Source of the DNA: Candidatus Gastranaerophilales bacterium
GTDB taxonomy: Bacteria; Cyanobacteriota; Vampirovibrionia; Gastranaerophilales; Gastranaerophilaceae
Direction of reading: 5' to 3'
Assembly: GCA_947624665.1 (NCBI GenBank)
Contig: CANQLK010000004.1
Location: 1 to 31,376, forward strand
DNA: 31,376 nt
Position 1 is the stretch's first letter. Each line of letters begins with the position of its first letter. Below the pieces are notes generated by a model that searched no databases, had not been told where the DNA came from, and was given only the letters and a program-made list of their open reading frames with translations. The position numbers were made by a program, and so were the translations under genes. Below, piece after piece: positions 13,841-21,740 of this stretch.

Positions 13841-16129
13841 ATGTTCGAGTTTCTTTCGAAAAAACAAGAAGCCGGAAAATCTGATTTATTTAACAAGTAT
13901 TATGAAAAGGTTCGTAATTTATATTTCAATGAAGAAATAAAACCGGAAAGAAAAAAAGAACTTTCCGAATTGATTGAAAAATTCGGCTATCTGCCTTATT
14001 CACAATCAAGAGCCATATCAGAACTTAATTCAAGCGAAGTTTTATTCTGCCTTGAAAAGAAATTGGAATTGAATTCAGCTTTAAAAAATAACAAATTAAT
14101 AATAACAAATAATAATACCAGCGAATTGGCAAGATTAGGCTATAAAGATGCCGATTGGATAAAAAGAGAACAACACGATATAAAATTGGTTAATCTGGCA
14201 GGACTCGGCGAAGGAACGATAAATCCCGAACCAGCAAAATTCATCGATTGGTTAAGGCAAATAGTTATTCTTCCCTCGGGAAATGAAAAACTTAATGTTT
14301 TATCAACAACAATCTATCTTGTTCCGTTTCACCCGAGAGATTTCGGAAATGCCTACCTGACTGCGGGGGCCGAAGAAGTAAGCAAAAAACTGACGGATAA
14401 AGTTTTACTTAACCTTGGTATTGACGGCAAAGCCCAAATTCAATTATTTATTGCACTTGCCCAATTATGCGCTCATCCTGTTATTTATGATGTATTCCCT
14501 CAAAACGGAAGATTTTCTAAAACGGTATTGGCACATCCTGAAATTGCAAGATGGATTGACGTTAAATTTTTAACTCAGGAAATTTCAAAAGCTCTTGATT
14601 TCGCTGCAATAAAACTTTCAAAAGAATTTGATGAAGATGATGTTACTATCGTAAAAAATATATACAGAACAACGCTTAAAAGCGGTTCCGTTGATTTAAC
14701 GGCTGAATTTATGCCCATTTACAATAAATTTACGGAAGAACTTGAAGCTAAACGTAAAGAACTTTCAAACTTTATGACAAAAAAAGATGAGCAAATAAAA
14801 CTCAATAAAAGAATTAAAGGTATTATAGCCGATATTGAAGGGGTTAAACCCAATAAAATTAAAAAAGATTCCGATATAACAAAAAGAGGCGAGATAATAA
14901 AAGCACTTATAGAAGAAGGATTGTGGACACTCCCCGACGGAGCTTGGTGTTCAAGCGGTATTCCGATATTTGAAAAAATGGCAGAAGGCGGCGCATATCC
15001 AGTTTTTAAGCACTTTAACGAAAAAGGTCACGATGTTTCGGAATTCGCAGAGTCCGACTGCCAAACTCCTTTATTCTTTGTTTATTTGGAGTCGGGTGAA
15101 TATAATTATCCCGTTATAAATTATTATATTGAATATCTGAAAAATCTGCAAAAAGACTATAACTTTGACGGTTTCAGAATTTCTCATACAGATTTTATCG
15201 TTGACGAAATGAGCGAAAAGAATCTCAGACCGATTAGCTATAGAGCACCAAGAATATTGTTAAGAAAAATTAACGAAACAATAAAACAATCCGTTCCTTA
15301 TTTCGCTTCTATGGCAGAATACAGATTGTGGAATTCATACTACAAAGAATACCACGCAGATATGAATTTTGACCTTTTATGGGGCAATGATACAAAAACC
15401 GATTATGAAAAAAATCCCGTTGAAGTTATTAATAATAATCGTGAACTCCAAGATTATAATTCCACGGTAACAAAAAACTCATTACTGTCAATATTAAAGA
15501 CATATAATAATCAAGACGGCGAATTTAGAACCGTTAACAGATATCTCGGCTTAACGGATAAAGATGAAGCACTTTTTAAATGGTTCAAATTTAAATTTTT
15601 ACCCGGCGGAAAACTTGCTCAACGCCCCGTTATGTATGTTGATGGAGATGAGTCTTTCTCTAAAGACGGTATAGAAGCTACAATTCAGGAAGAAGTATCC
15701 TTGATTAGAAATGATGATGAGGATTTTTACAACAGGTTTGACGCAATAAGAAGATTAGCTGTCAACGATGAACTCACTACAGACGGTGAAGCTCAAATTA
15801 TCACAAAGAATAAAGACGGCTTCATCAGTTGGATGATTTCAAAAGAAACGGTTAAAGAATCTTTCATTATTGCTGCGAATTACCTCTGTGCAAATGAAAA
15901 AATTCTTAAACAGAATAACGAAGGAATTATGGAATATTCAGTTAAAACAAATAAGGCTGTTTTAAATAAAAAAATTGAAATCCCCGGTGACTTTGAACTT
16001 GAACTTGAATATATCTATGAAGAAGATAAAAAAGACTTTGTTGCCCACTATAGCGCACCGAATGTCAAGACTATAGAAACAGACAAACTGGAGCCTTCTC
16101 AATTTAGAATTTTCAAAATAAAGAGATAA
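13841..16129 (+). CDS. Degenerate GH13 (alpha-amylase superfamily)-like protein, 762 aa
   Basis: The protein shows the barrel layout of GH13 with eroded motifs. IYLVPFHPRDFG (158-169) is an early strand. PVIYDVFPQNGRFS (213-226) corresponds to region I (DVVPNH), keeping D217 but losing the His. FDGFRISHTD (442-451) corresponds to region II (GFRxD), keeping R446 but with Ser448 where the nucleophile Asp belongs. MAEYR (491-495) gives a candidate acid/base Glu493. NNQDGEFR (556-563) corresponds to region IV (NHD), keeping D559. A helical insert lies at about 285-345. There is no signal peptide. GH13 members hydrolyse, transfer or phosphorolyse alpha-glucosides; the lost Asp argues for a changed reaction or a non-catalytic role. 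AGAGGTG lies 6 nt before the ATG. NagZ starts 1 nt after its stop. Confidence 0.7.
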   Translation: MFEFLSKKQEAGKSDLFNKYYEKVRNLYFNEEIKPERKKELSELIEKFGYLPYSQSRAISELNSSEVLFCLEKKLELNSALKNNKLIITNNNTSELARLGYKDADWIKREQHDIKLVNLAGLGEGTINPEPAKFIDWLRQIVILPSGNEKLNVLSTTIYLVPFHPRDFGNAYLTAGAEEVSKKLTDKVLLNLGIDGKAQIQLFIALAQLCAHPVIYDVFPQNGRFSKTVLAHPEIARWIDVKFLTQEISKALDFAAIKLSKEFDEDDVTIVKNIYRTTLKSGSVDLTAEFMPIYNKFTEELEAKRKELSNFMTKKDEQIKLNKRIKGIIADIEGVKPNKIKKDSDITKRGEIIKALIEEGLWTLPDGAWCSSGIPIFEKMAEGGAYPVFKHFNEKGHDVSEFAESDCQTPLFFVYLESGEYNYPVINYYIEYLKNLQKDYNFDGFRISHTDFIVDEMSEKNLRPISYRAPRILLRKINETIKQSVPYFASMAEYRLWNSYYKEYHADMNFDLLWGNDTKTDYEKNPVEVINNNRELQDYNSTVTKNSLLSILKTYNNQDGEFRTVNRYLGLTDKDEALFKWFKFKFLPGGKLAQRPVMYVDGDESFSKDGIEATIQEEVSLIRNDDEDFYNRFDAIRRLAVNDELTTDGEAQIITKNKDGFISWMISKETVKESFIIAANYLCANEKILKQNNEGIMEYSVKTNKAVLNKKIEIPGDFELELEYIYEEDKKDFVAHYSAPNVKTIETDKLEPSQFRIFKIKR

Positions 16130-16130
16130 T

Positions 16131-17150
16131 ATGAACATCGAAAATTTAACTTTAAAAGAAAAAATATTACAAATGTTTATATGCGGATTTAACGGTAAAA
16201 ACTTTTCCGCTAACGAATATTTTACGGCAATGGTTCAAGCAGGACTCGGCGGTGTTATATTCTTTTCTCATAACATTGAATCGGAAAAACAATTTAGAGA
16301 TTTAATTTCCGATTTAGCTTATAATGCGAAAATACCTATGTTCTTCAGTATCGATCAGGAAGGCGGCAGGGTAGAAAGAACAGAAAACATTCATAAAGGA
16401 AAAAAATATTTAAGCGCCAAAAATGCCTATCAAATGGGACTTTCATATCTTCAAAATCAAACAAAAGAAATTGCTCTGGAACTTAAAAATTATGGTATTA
16501 ATATGAATTTCGCACCTGTATTGGATGTTAACACCAATGAAAATAATCCGATAATCGGAGAAAGAGCCTTTTCATCTAATGCCGATGAAGTTATAAATGC
16601 CGGTAAAGTCGTTTTTAAAGAATATGATAAATACGGGATAATATCCGTAGGCAAACATTTCCCGGGACATGGAGCCTCTTGTGAAGATTCTCATTTAACA
16701 CTTCCATCCGTAAACATTTCTGCCGATGAATTGAGAAATATTCATATCAAACCTTTTATACAGCTTATTAAAGAAGGAATACCGGCTATTATGGCAGCAC
16801 ATGTATCTTACCCCGAGTTGGATAATTCTTTGGTTCCTGCTTCGGTTTCAAAAAAAATTATTGACGATATTTTAATTAATGAACTGGGTTTTAAAGGCAT
16901 TATTGTTACAGATGATATGGAAATGAACGGAATTAAAGGATTTAGCAGAATAGATGCATGCATTAATGCCGTTAATGCGGGAGTAAACATGTTTATTTTC
17001 AGAAATACAACAAAAGAAATATATATGCTTGTTCAAGATATTGAATCTGCTGTAAAAAAAGGTAAAATTAACGAACAAAACATAAATCTGTCAGTTAAAA
17101 AAATTCAAGAATTAAAATACCGCTTCAAAATTATACAACAGATGAATTAA
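16131..17150 (+). CDS. nagZ: Beta-N-acetylhexosaminidase NagZ (GH3)
   Basis: NagZ removes N-acetylglucosamine from GlcNAc-anhydromuropeptides in peptidoglycan recycling. FFSIDQEGGRVER (71-83) and KHFPGHG....DSH (175-188, including the general acid/base His188 with Asp186) are diagnostic, and VTDDMEM (259-265) carries the nucleophile Asp261. The length of 339 aa is typical. The absence of a signal peptide fits the cytoplasmic NagZ type rather than secreted GH3 enzymes. The start is 1 nt after the stop of the GH13-like gene, so the two are in one transcript. No further recycling genes (ampD, anmK, murQ) are in the window. Confidence 0.95.
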   Translation: MNIENLTLKEKILQMFICGFNGKNFSANEYFTAMVQAGLGGVIFFSHNIESEKQFRDLISDLAYNAKIPMFFSIDQEGGRVERTENIHKGKKYLSAKNAYQMGLSYLQNQTKEIALELKNYGINMNFAPVLDVNTNENNPIIGERAFSSNADEVINAGKVVFKEYDKYGIISVGKHFPGHGASCEDSHLTLPSVNISADELRNIHIKPFIQLIKEGIPAIMAAHVSYPELDNSLVPASVSKKIIDDILINELGFKGIIVTDDMEMNGIKGFSRIDACINAVNAGVNMFIFRNTTKEIYMLVQDIESAVKKGKINEQNINLSVKKIQELKYRFKIIQQMN

Positions 17151-17193
17151 TTTGAATTTTCCCTCTATGATAATGATTAAAAAAGGAGGGCAA

Positions 17194-17448
17194 ATGAGGA
17201 ACATTATTTTATTTTTGGTTTTGTATACTTTTTCTTCAAATTTATCAGTGGCAAGTACGGATTTTGAATTATCAGATGTTATTAAGCAGGCAAGACAATC
17301 CATGATTTCGGAAAATAAAAATAACAATATTAAAGAAGCTAATAACACATCTTCTTCCGTTAATAATCAAGCAAATACGGAACAAATTAATTCAAAATCC
17401 CAATATTCGCCTGTCGATAATATATGTAATTCAAAAAAGGAACAGTAA
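17194..17448 (+). CDS. Small secreted protein, 84 aa
   Basis: The protein begins MRNIILFLVLYTFSSNLSVAS, a signal peptide likely cut near VAS/TD. The mature part is short and rich in Asn, Ser and Gln with no recognisable domain. The ATG at 17194 is chosen because AAAGGAGGG ends 3 nt before it. The upstream in-frame TTG at 17152 would add residues that spoil the signal peptide. It follows nagZ by 43 nt and is probably cotranscribed. Its last codons (KKEQ-stop) lie inside the left arm of the shared terminator. The function is unknown. Confidence 0.65.
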   Translation: MRNIILFLVLYTFSSNLSVASTDFELSDVIKQARQSMISENKNNNIKEANNTSSSVNNQANTEQINSKSQYSPVDNICNSKKEQ

Positions 17449-17463
17449 AACTGTTCCTTTTTT
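17433..17463. terminator. Bidirectional rho-independent terminator
   Basis: AAAAAAGGAACAG and CTGTTCCTTTTTT form a perfect 13-bp stem with a 5-nt loop. It has T-runs on both strands and lies between the convergent small secreted protein gene and the lptD-like gene. Confidence 0.92.
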
Positions 17464-17464
17464 A

Positions 17465-19798
17465 TTATTCTTCATCTAAAACTATAGGTACATCGTCTTT
17501 TAAAAACTTTTTATAATTACGCTTTTTCTTTTGTTTTTTCTTATTTTTACTTTTACCGAATTTATCGGGATTTATTAACTCGGATTTCTTAAATTGGATA
17601 TCAGAATCTTTTGTACCGACCAACATTAATAAATTAATCATTGCATTTCTTCTTCTGGCATCATAACCGAAAACGAACTTGGCATATTCAGGGCCTATTC
17701 CCACCATAATTCTGCTTTCCTGAAACATTTTATCGTTATAATCACTGTTTACGGCCAAAGAAGCCAAGTAACCCACCGTCAAATATTTGCAGACTTTTAT
17801 ATTTTCAAGTATTATAAAGTTTGAACGACCGTATCTGTACCTGTCAAACCTGAACGGGGATTGTCCTGCACCTGCAGTATTAAAATACATAAATGCCTGA
17901 CGCCAAGGTCCGAGTTTTGTCTTAAGTGCCGGCCCTATTCTGAAAAGTCCTAACGTATCGCCTGTTGAATATACACTTGCTGCGGTCTGCGCTACTAACC
18001 CCGTACTGATTCCGATATTCCCTTCTTCATTTTCATATCTGAATATAGGTTTATACGTTTGAGTTAACCAACGATATCTCCATCTTGCATCACTTAAATC
18101 ATACTTTTTACGTCTGGTATCTCTATCAACAAAAGCTCCGGCCATAAACTTTTGCGAGAACGACAATTTTAAATCTTTTACATAATCAGACCTTGAATAC
18201 GTTATCTGTGCCGAATATTTTGGCATTCTATAGCCTAAAAACCATTCATTCTGGTTTGTTAATCTTGAGTAATCTAACCTTAACCCCGGTGCTAATTTAT
18301 GATGACCTCTGATTAGCAATTCATCTTTCGATGTTCCATAGGCAATTTCAGTCATATTATACTGATTTCTAAATCTTACTATACCGCCTATGCCGTATTT
18401 ATCATCTTTGTAAGTAAGAATAGGTGCCAATTTTAATGTAGAACCCCCGGGAACATTTAATACCACTGCAGGCCCCACATGCATACCCAGCATCGATTGG
18501 GAACCGATTTCCGGAATATTTGTTTCAGCACTTGCATGTTCTTTATTTGTTACTATTTTTATCGACGGCAATACTGCTATTTTATAATTTTTTAAATATA
18601 AATCAGCATTTTTTACAGTTATTACCTCATGGTCATCCTTTGAATCGATAATTATATTATTTGCTTTTATTTTATACACACCTTTTTCTTCTTCTGATAA
18701 GTTTGAAGTATGCGTATTATAAATTCTTTCAGGATTTAAATAATTGGCAAAAGAACTTCCTCCCGCCGAAATTACCTCATCCCTTAAAATTTTAGCAACC
18801 CCGTCATATTCACGAATTTTTTCCGAATACAAAAAAGCTTCCTTTGCTGATAATTGTATATCATCAGTTCTGGTAACGGGATTTTCCACCCAACCGTTTG
18901 GCTGGTTTAAATCAATCTTCAAAAAATCGCCTTCCGTTACAGCCTCAGGAGAAGTTAATACTACATCTTCATTCGCCTTTATTACATTTCTGTCATAATT
19001 AAATATTATTTTATTTGCACGTAATGTAGTATTTTGAAGTTTAAAAAATACTTTTGCATTTCCTATCGCTTCAACTTCAAATCTATCGGGGAAATATTCC
19101 ATATAATCGGCAGTTAATATGATATTAGGGTCATAATTAGCAGCCGCCTTCTTTTCATTTTTGTCTTTTTTCTTAAAGAAAAATATTTTTTCTTTAAGTT
19201 TTTCCATATTTTGTCTGTCAATTTCTTTTTCTACGGCTCGCTTATTTTCCCGTTCCTCCTCCATAAGAGCTTTTTCCAAATCCTTTTTTGTTAAATATTT
19301 TTTAGGCGGATTTACAAAATTTTCATCGGAAGAATTATCAGTTTTTTCCTCTTTTTTCCCAAAAATTTCAGGTGATATTTCATTCGCTTCGTCTTTTTTT
19401 ATGTTTGAAACGGGAATTTCTTCGTTTATCAAATTTTTATTTTTGTCTTTATCCTCTGAAATCTCGCTTTTTTGCGGCATTTCTTCTTTTATTGAGCTAT
19501 TTTGATTATCAACCGTTTGTTCATTATTATTTTGAATTGAACCTTCCTCTGTCAAATTCTTTTTTTTGTTATTTTTTTCTTTTTTATTGTTTTTTGCATT
19601 TTCACTTTTATTCTTTTTTTTGAACAGACCAAACAAGGTATCGTGTTCAATACTGTTTTCTTCTTCATCTTCAATCATCGGATTCAAAGAAGAATAAAAA
19701 GGATCGCCGCCGATTTCGGGATAATAATCAACCGAGATTGCCATACTTTGAACAACTAACGAATATAATAAAATTAAAATTAAATATTTTTTCTTCAC
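17465..19798 (-). CDS. LptD/OstA-like outer-membrane LPS-assembly protein, 777 aa
   Basis: The protein has a signal peptide at 1-20 (LILILLYSLVVQSMA). A long Lys/Glu/Asn-rich low-complexity stretch covers about 40-225. An OstA/LptA-type beta-jellyroll segment follows from about 228 (ILTADYMEYFPDRFEVEAIG, then NAKVFFKLQNTTLRANKI, then AVTEGDFLKIDLNQPNGWVE), and then a C-terminal region with alternating strands typical of a beta-barrel (GLRLDYSRLTNQNEWFLGYR and on). LptD inserts lipopolysaccharide at the cell surface. The long charged linker is unusual. The start is GTG at 19798 with AGGG upstream. It lies 12 nt after the envC-like gene, at the end of an envelope operon. LptE was not seen. Confidence 0.8.
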   Translation of the reverse strand: MKKKYLILILLYSLVVQSMAISVDYYPEIGGDPFYSSLNPMIEDEEENSIEHDTLFGLFKKKNKSENAKNNKKEKNNKKKNLTEEGSIQNNNEQTVDNQNSSIKEEMPQKSEISEDKDKNKNLINEEIPVSNIKKDEANEISPEIFGKKEEKTDNSSDENFVNPPKKYLTKKDLEKALMEEERENKRAVEKEIDRQNMEKLKEKIFFFKKKDKNEKKAAANYDPNIILTADYMEYFPDRFEVEAIGNAKVFFKLQNTTLRANKIIFNYDRNVIKANEDVVLTSPEAVTEGDFLKIDLNQPNGWVENPVTRTDDIQLSAKEAFLYSEKIREYDGVAKILRDEVISAGGSSFANYLNPERIYNTHTSNLSEEEKGVYKIKANNIIIDSKDDHEVITVKNADLYLKNYKIAVLPSIKIVTNKEHASAETNIPEIGSQSMLGMHVGPAVVLNVPGGSTLKLAPILTYKDDKYGIGGIVRFRNQYNMTEIAYGTSKDELLIRGHHKLAPGLRLDYSRLTNQNEWFLGYRMPKYSAQITYSRSDYVKDLKLSFSQKFMAGAFVDRDTRRKKYDLSDARWRYRWLTQTYKPIFRYENEEGNIGISTGLVAQTAASVYSTGDTLGLFRIGPALKTKLGPWRQAFMYFNTAGAGQSPFRFDRYRYGRSNFIILENIKVCKYLTVGYLASLAVNSDYNDKMFQESRIMVGIGPEYAKFVFGYDARRRNAMINLLMLVGTKDSDIQFKKSELINPDKFGKSKNKKKQKKKRNYKKFLKDDVPIVLDEE

Positions 19799-19810
19799 TT
19801 TTAAACTACC

Positions 19811-20944
19811 CTATAAAAAATTTTTCGGATTTTGCGGTTTACCGTTAACACGAACCTCAAAGTGGACGTGAGGGCCTGTTGAATAACCGGTAGAACCGAC
19901 ATAACCTATAACCTGACCTTTTGAAACAGTTTGTCCGACACTTACAGCCTGTTTTGACATATGTGCATATAATGTAGTTGTCGGAGAACCTTTATATGAA
20001 CCGTGATCGAGAATAACGACTTTGCCATAACCGCCATACCATCCTGAATATATTACCTTCCCTGAATTTGAAGCTTTTATAGGAGTGCCGTATGCTATAG
20101 CATAATCTATACCCGTATGATAAATTTTTGATTTAAAAATGGGATGAACTCTCCAACCGAACGGGGAACTGATTCTTGCCCCTCTTACAGGCAGCATGAA
20201 ATCACCTGAGGTACTTATACTGCTGTGTTTTGTTGATTTCTTAATCAAAGAAGCCAATTTGTCTGACTGTCTTTTTAATTCTTTCTCTGATTTTTCGTAA
20301 GCTCGCTTATCTTTTTGGATTTTTTCAATCATATTTTTATTTTGATTGATTGTTATTTTTATATTTGAATTTTCCCTGTCAATATCACGAATAATTTTTG
20401 AAAGCTGTTTTTTTTCGTTTTCCAATTTTTGCTTTAATAATGCTACATTTTGCGCTTCGGTTTTTAATGCCTGCATTTTTTGTTTATCTGACTGTATGAT
20501 TAAATTTTGATAATAAACTCTATCCAAAAACTGGCTTAAATTTTCGGTTGAAATAAGCAAATCCAAAATGGGAGAATGCTTTGTTTTATATATACATCTT
20601 ATTCTTTCGGCAGATGAACTTTGTCTTTTGTTATATTGAGTCAAATATGAATTAAGTTCTTTTTTTAATGCGGTAATTGTCTGTTGTTTTGCATTATATT
20701 GATTTTGAGACCTTTTTAATGCCTGTTGATTTTTCTCCAGTTTTTGTTGATTTCTGCTTAATTTATTTGTTTCTTGTCTTTCCAGTTTTGTTAAAGAATT
20801 TATTTTTTGATGCAGAACTTTTCTTTGCTGTTCTACTTTTTTTATTTGCTGTGATTCGGTGCCTGCAACTGCAATATTGGTATTAAATACCGCTAATACC
20901 AATATCAAAACAATTATAATATTTCTTTTTACACCTGAAAACAT
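19811..20944 (-). CDS. EnvC/NlpD-type murein hydrolase activator with M23 domain
   Basis: The protein has a signal peptide at 1-27 (cut near AVA-GTE). Long coiled coils rich in Gln, Lys and Glu run from about 28 to 240. A LytM/M23 domain runs from about 249 to the end: LPVRGARISSPFGWRVHPI, HTGIDYA (H276, D280), YAHM (H328), and GPHVHFEVR (H359, H361). All zinc ligands of active M23 endopeptidases are present. Either it cuts peptidoglycan cross-bridges itself or it activates amidases at division. Its place between a small membrane peptide and an LptD-like gene fits envelope assembly. GGAAG lies 5 nt before the ATG. Confidence 0.9.
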   Translation of the reverse strand: MFSGVKRNIIIVLILVLAVFNTNIAVAGTESQQIKKVEQQRKVLHQKINSLTKLERQETNKLSRNQQKLEKNQQALKRSQNQYNAKQQTITALKKELNSYLTQYNKRQSSSAERIRCIYKTKHSPILDLLISTENLSQFLDRVYYQNLIIQSDKQKMQALKTEAQNVALLKQKLENEKKQLSKIIRDIDRENSNIKITINQNKNMIEKIQKDKRAYEKSEKELKRQSDKLASLIKKSTKHSSISTSGDFMLPVRGARISSPFGWRVHPIFKSKIYHTGIDYAIAYGTPIKASNSGKVIYSGWYGGYGKVVILDHGSYKGSPTTTLYAHMSKQAVSVGQTVSKGQVIGYVGSTGYSTGPHVHFEVRVNGKPQNPKNFL

Positions 20945-20959
20945 TAAAACTTCCGCTGA

Positions 20960-21061
20960 TTAATTCATAACAATAAATAACATTGAACCGAATGTCCATA
21001 GAAGAAAGCATATTGTTATTGTTAATATAATTAATTTTCTGTTTTTTCTGAAAAATTCCAT
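20960..21061 (-). CDS. Small single-pass membrane peptide, 33 aa
   Basis: The frame reads MEFFRKNRKLIILTITICFL and continues LWTFGSMLFIVMN. A basic N-terminus is followed by one hydrophobic helix (about residues 10-31), so the N-terminus should be cytoplasmic. AGGGAT stands about 6 nt before the ATG. It lies 15 nt upstream of the envC-like start and downstream of the promoter at 21088-21116. Its position recalls small membrane proteins beside division genes, but no homology is claimed. Confidence 0.45.
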   Translation of the reverse strand: MEFFRKNRKLIILTITICFLLWTFGSMLFIVMN

Positions 21062-21087
21062 ACAATATCCCTAACTTATAATATCAT

Positions 21088-21116
21088 AATATAATTTTAC
21101 TCCAAAAAAGACACAA
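21088..21116 (-). promoter_or_regulatory. Sigma-70-type promoter of the envC-lptD run
   Basis: On the minus strand: TTGTGT, 17-nt spacer, TATATT, ending 26 nt before the start of the 33-aa membrane peptide. Confidence 0.5.
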
Positions 21117-21144
21117 GACAAATATATTAAGGGCTTTTTTTACA

Positions 21145-21675
21145 TTAAATTTTATATACCGTCCTATCCGTAACTATTATATCCGCTTTTATATCAAAAA
21201 TGTCGGGGAATATATTATTTGAAAGAAGTTCATCATATAGCAAAATAATTTTTATAATTTTTTTTGGCAAACCTAAAAGGAATCTGTCATAATAACCTTT
21301 TCCGTAGCCTATTCTGAAGCCTTTTTTATCTGCCGCAACAGCAGGTATTATTATCATATCTATATTCTCAAATGAAGTTATCTTTTCTGTTGAGGGTTCT
21401 TGAATTTTAAAACAACCTTCCTTCATTTTTCCTTTTTGATAAGGACATATTTCCAATTCTTTGCCGTTTACCCTTGGCAGATATATATTTTTTGTTTTAT
21501 CATTTATACAATCCATATCCGAGATTTCGTATTTTATCGGATAATAACAGATAATATTTTTACTATTTTTGTATTCTTGAAGCGAAAACAGATTTTGCAT
21601 AGCTTTTTTACTGCAAGATGTGCAGTCTAAAGTTTTTCGTTTAATCAATGCCGCTTTTCTTAATTCATTTTTCAT
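21145..21675 (-). CDS. 5-formyltetrahydrofolate cyclo-ligase
   Basis: The enzyme uses ATP to turn 5-formyl-THF into 5,10-methenyl-THF, clearing a folate inhibitor. The start MKNELRKAALIKRKTL carries the basic KxxxRxxxxxxR helix of the family. IICYYPIKYEISD and LPRVNGKELEICPY follow. The signature ADKKGFRIGYGKGYYDRFL (the GxRxGxGxGYYDR loop binding ATP) leaves no doubt. The length of 176 aa is normal. It starts 17 nt after the glgP terminator, and no good Shine-Dalgarno is seen. Confidence 0.95.
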   Translation of the reverse strand: MKNELRKAALIKRKTLDCTSCSKKAMQNLFSLQEYKNSKNIICYYPIKYEISDMDCINDKTKNIYLPRVNGKELEICPYQKGKMKEGCFKIQEPSTEKITSFENIDMIIIPAVAADKKGFRIGYGKGYYDRFLLGLPKKIIKIILLYDELLSNNIFPDIFDIKADIIVTDRTVYKI

Positions 21676-21692
21676 AATTTAATTAGACCATG

Positions 21693-21727
21693 AAAAAAGC
21701 AGGCATAAAAACAAGCCTGCTTTTTTT
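21693..21727 (-). terminator. Rho-independent terminator after the glgP-like gene
   Basis: AAAAAAGCAGGC and GCCTGCTTTTTTT form a 12-bp stem with an 11-nt loop. It lies 14 nt after the glgP-like stop. Confidence 0.9.
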
Positions 21728-21740
21728 ATTACATAAGATA

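Noticed and set aside
17152..17193. TTG start for the small secreted protein
   Set aside because: AAAGGAGGG directly precedes the ATG at 17194, and the extra residues would disrupt the signal peptide.
20883..21065. 60-aa minus-strand frame overlapping the envC start
   Set aside because: It is out of frame with envC and has no homology or hydrophobic logic. The 33-aa membrane frame in the same place is more protein-like.
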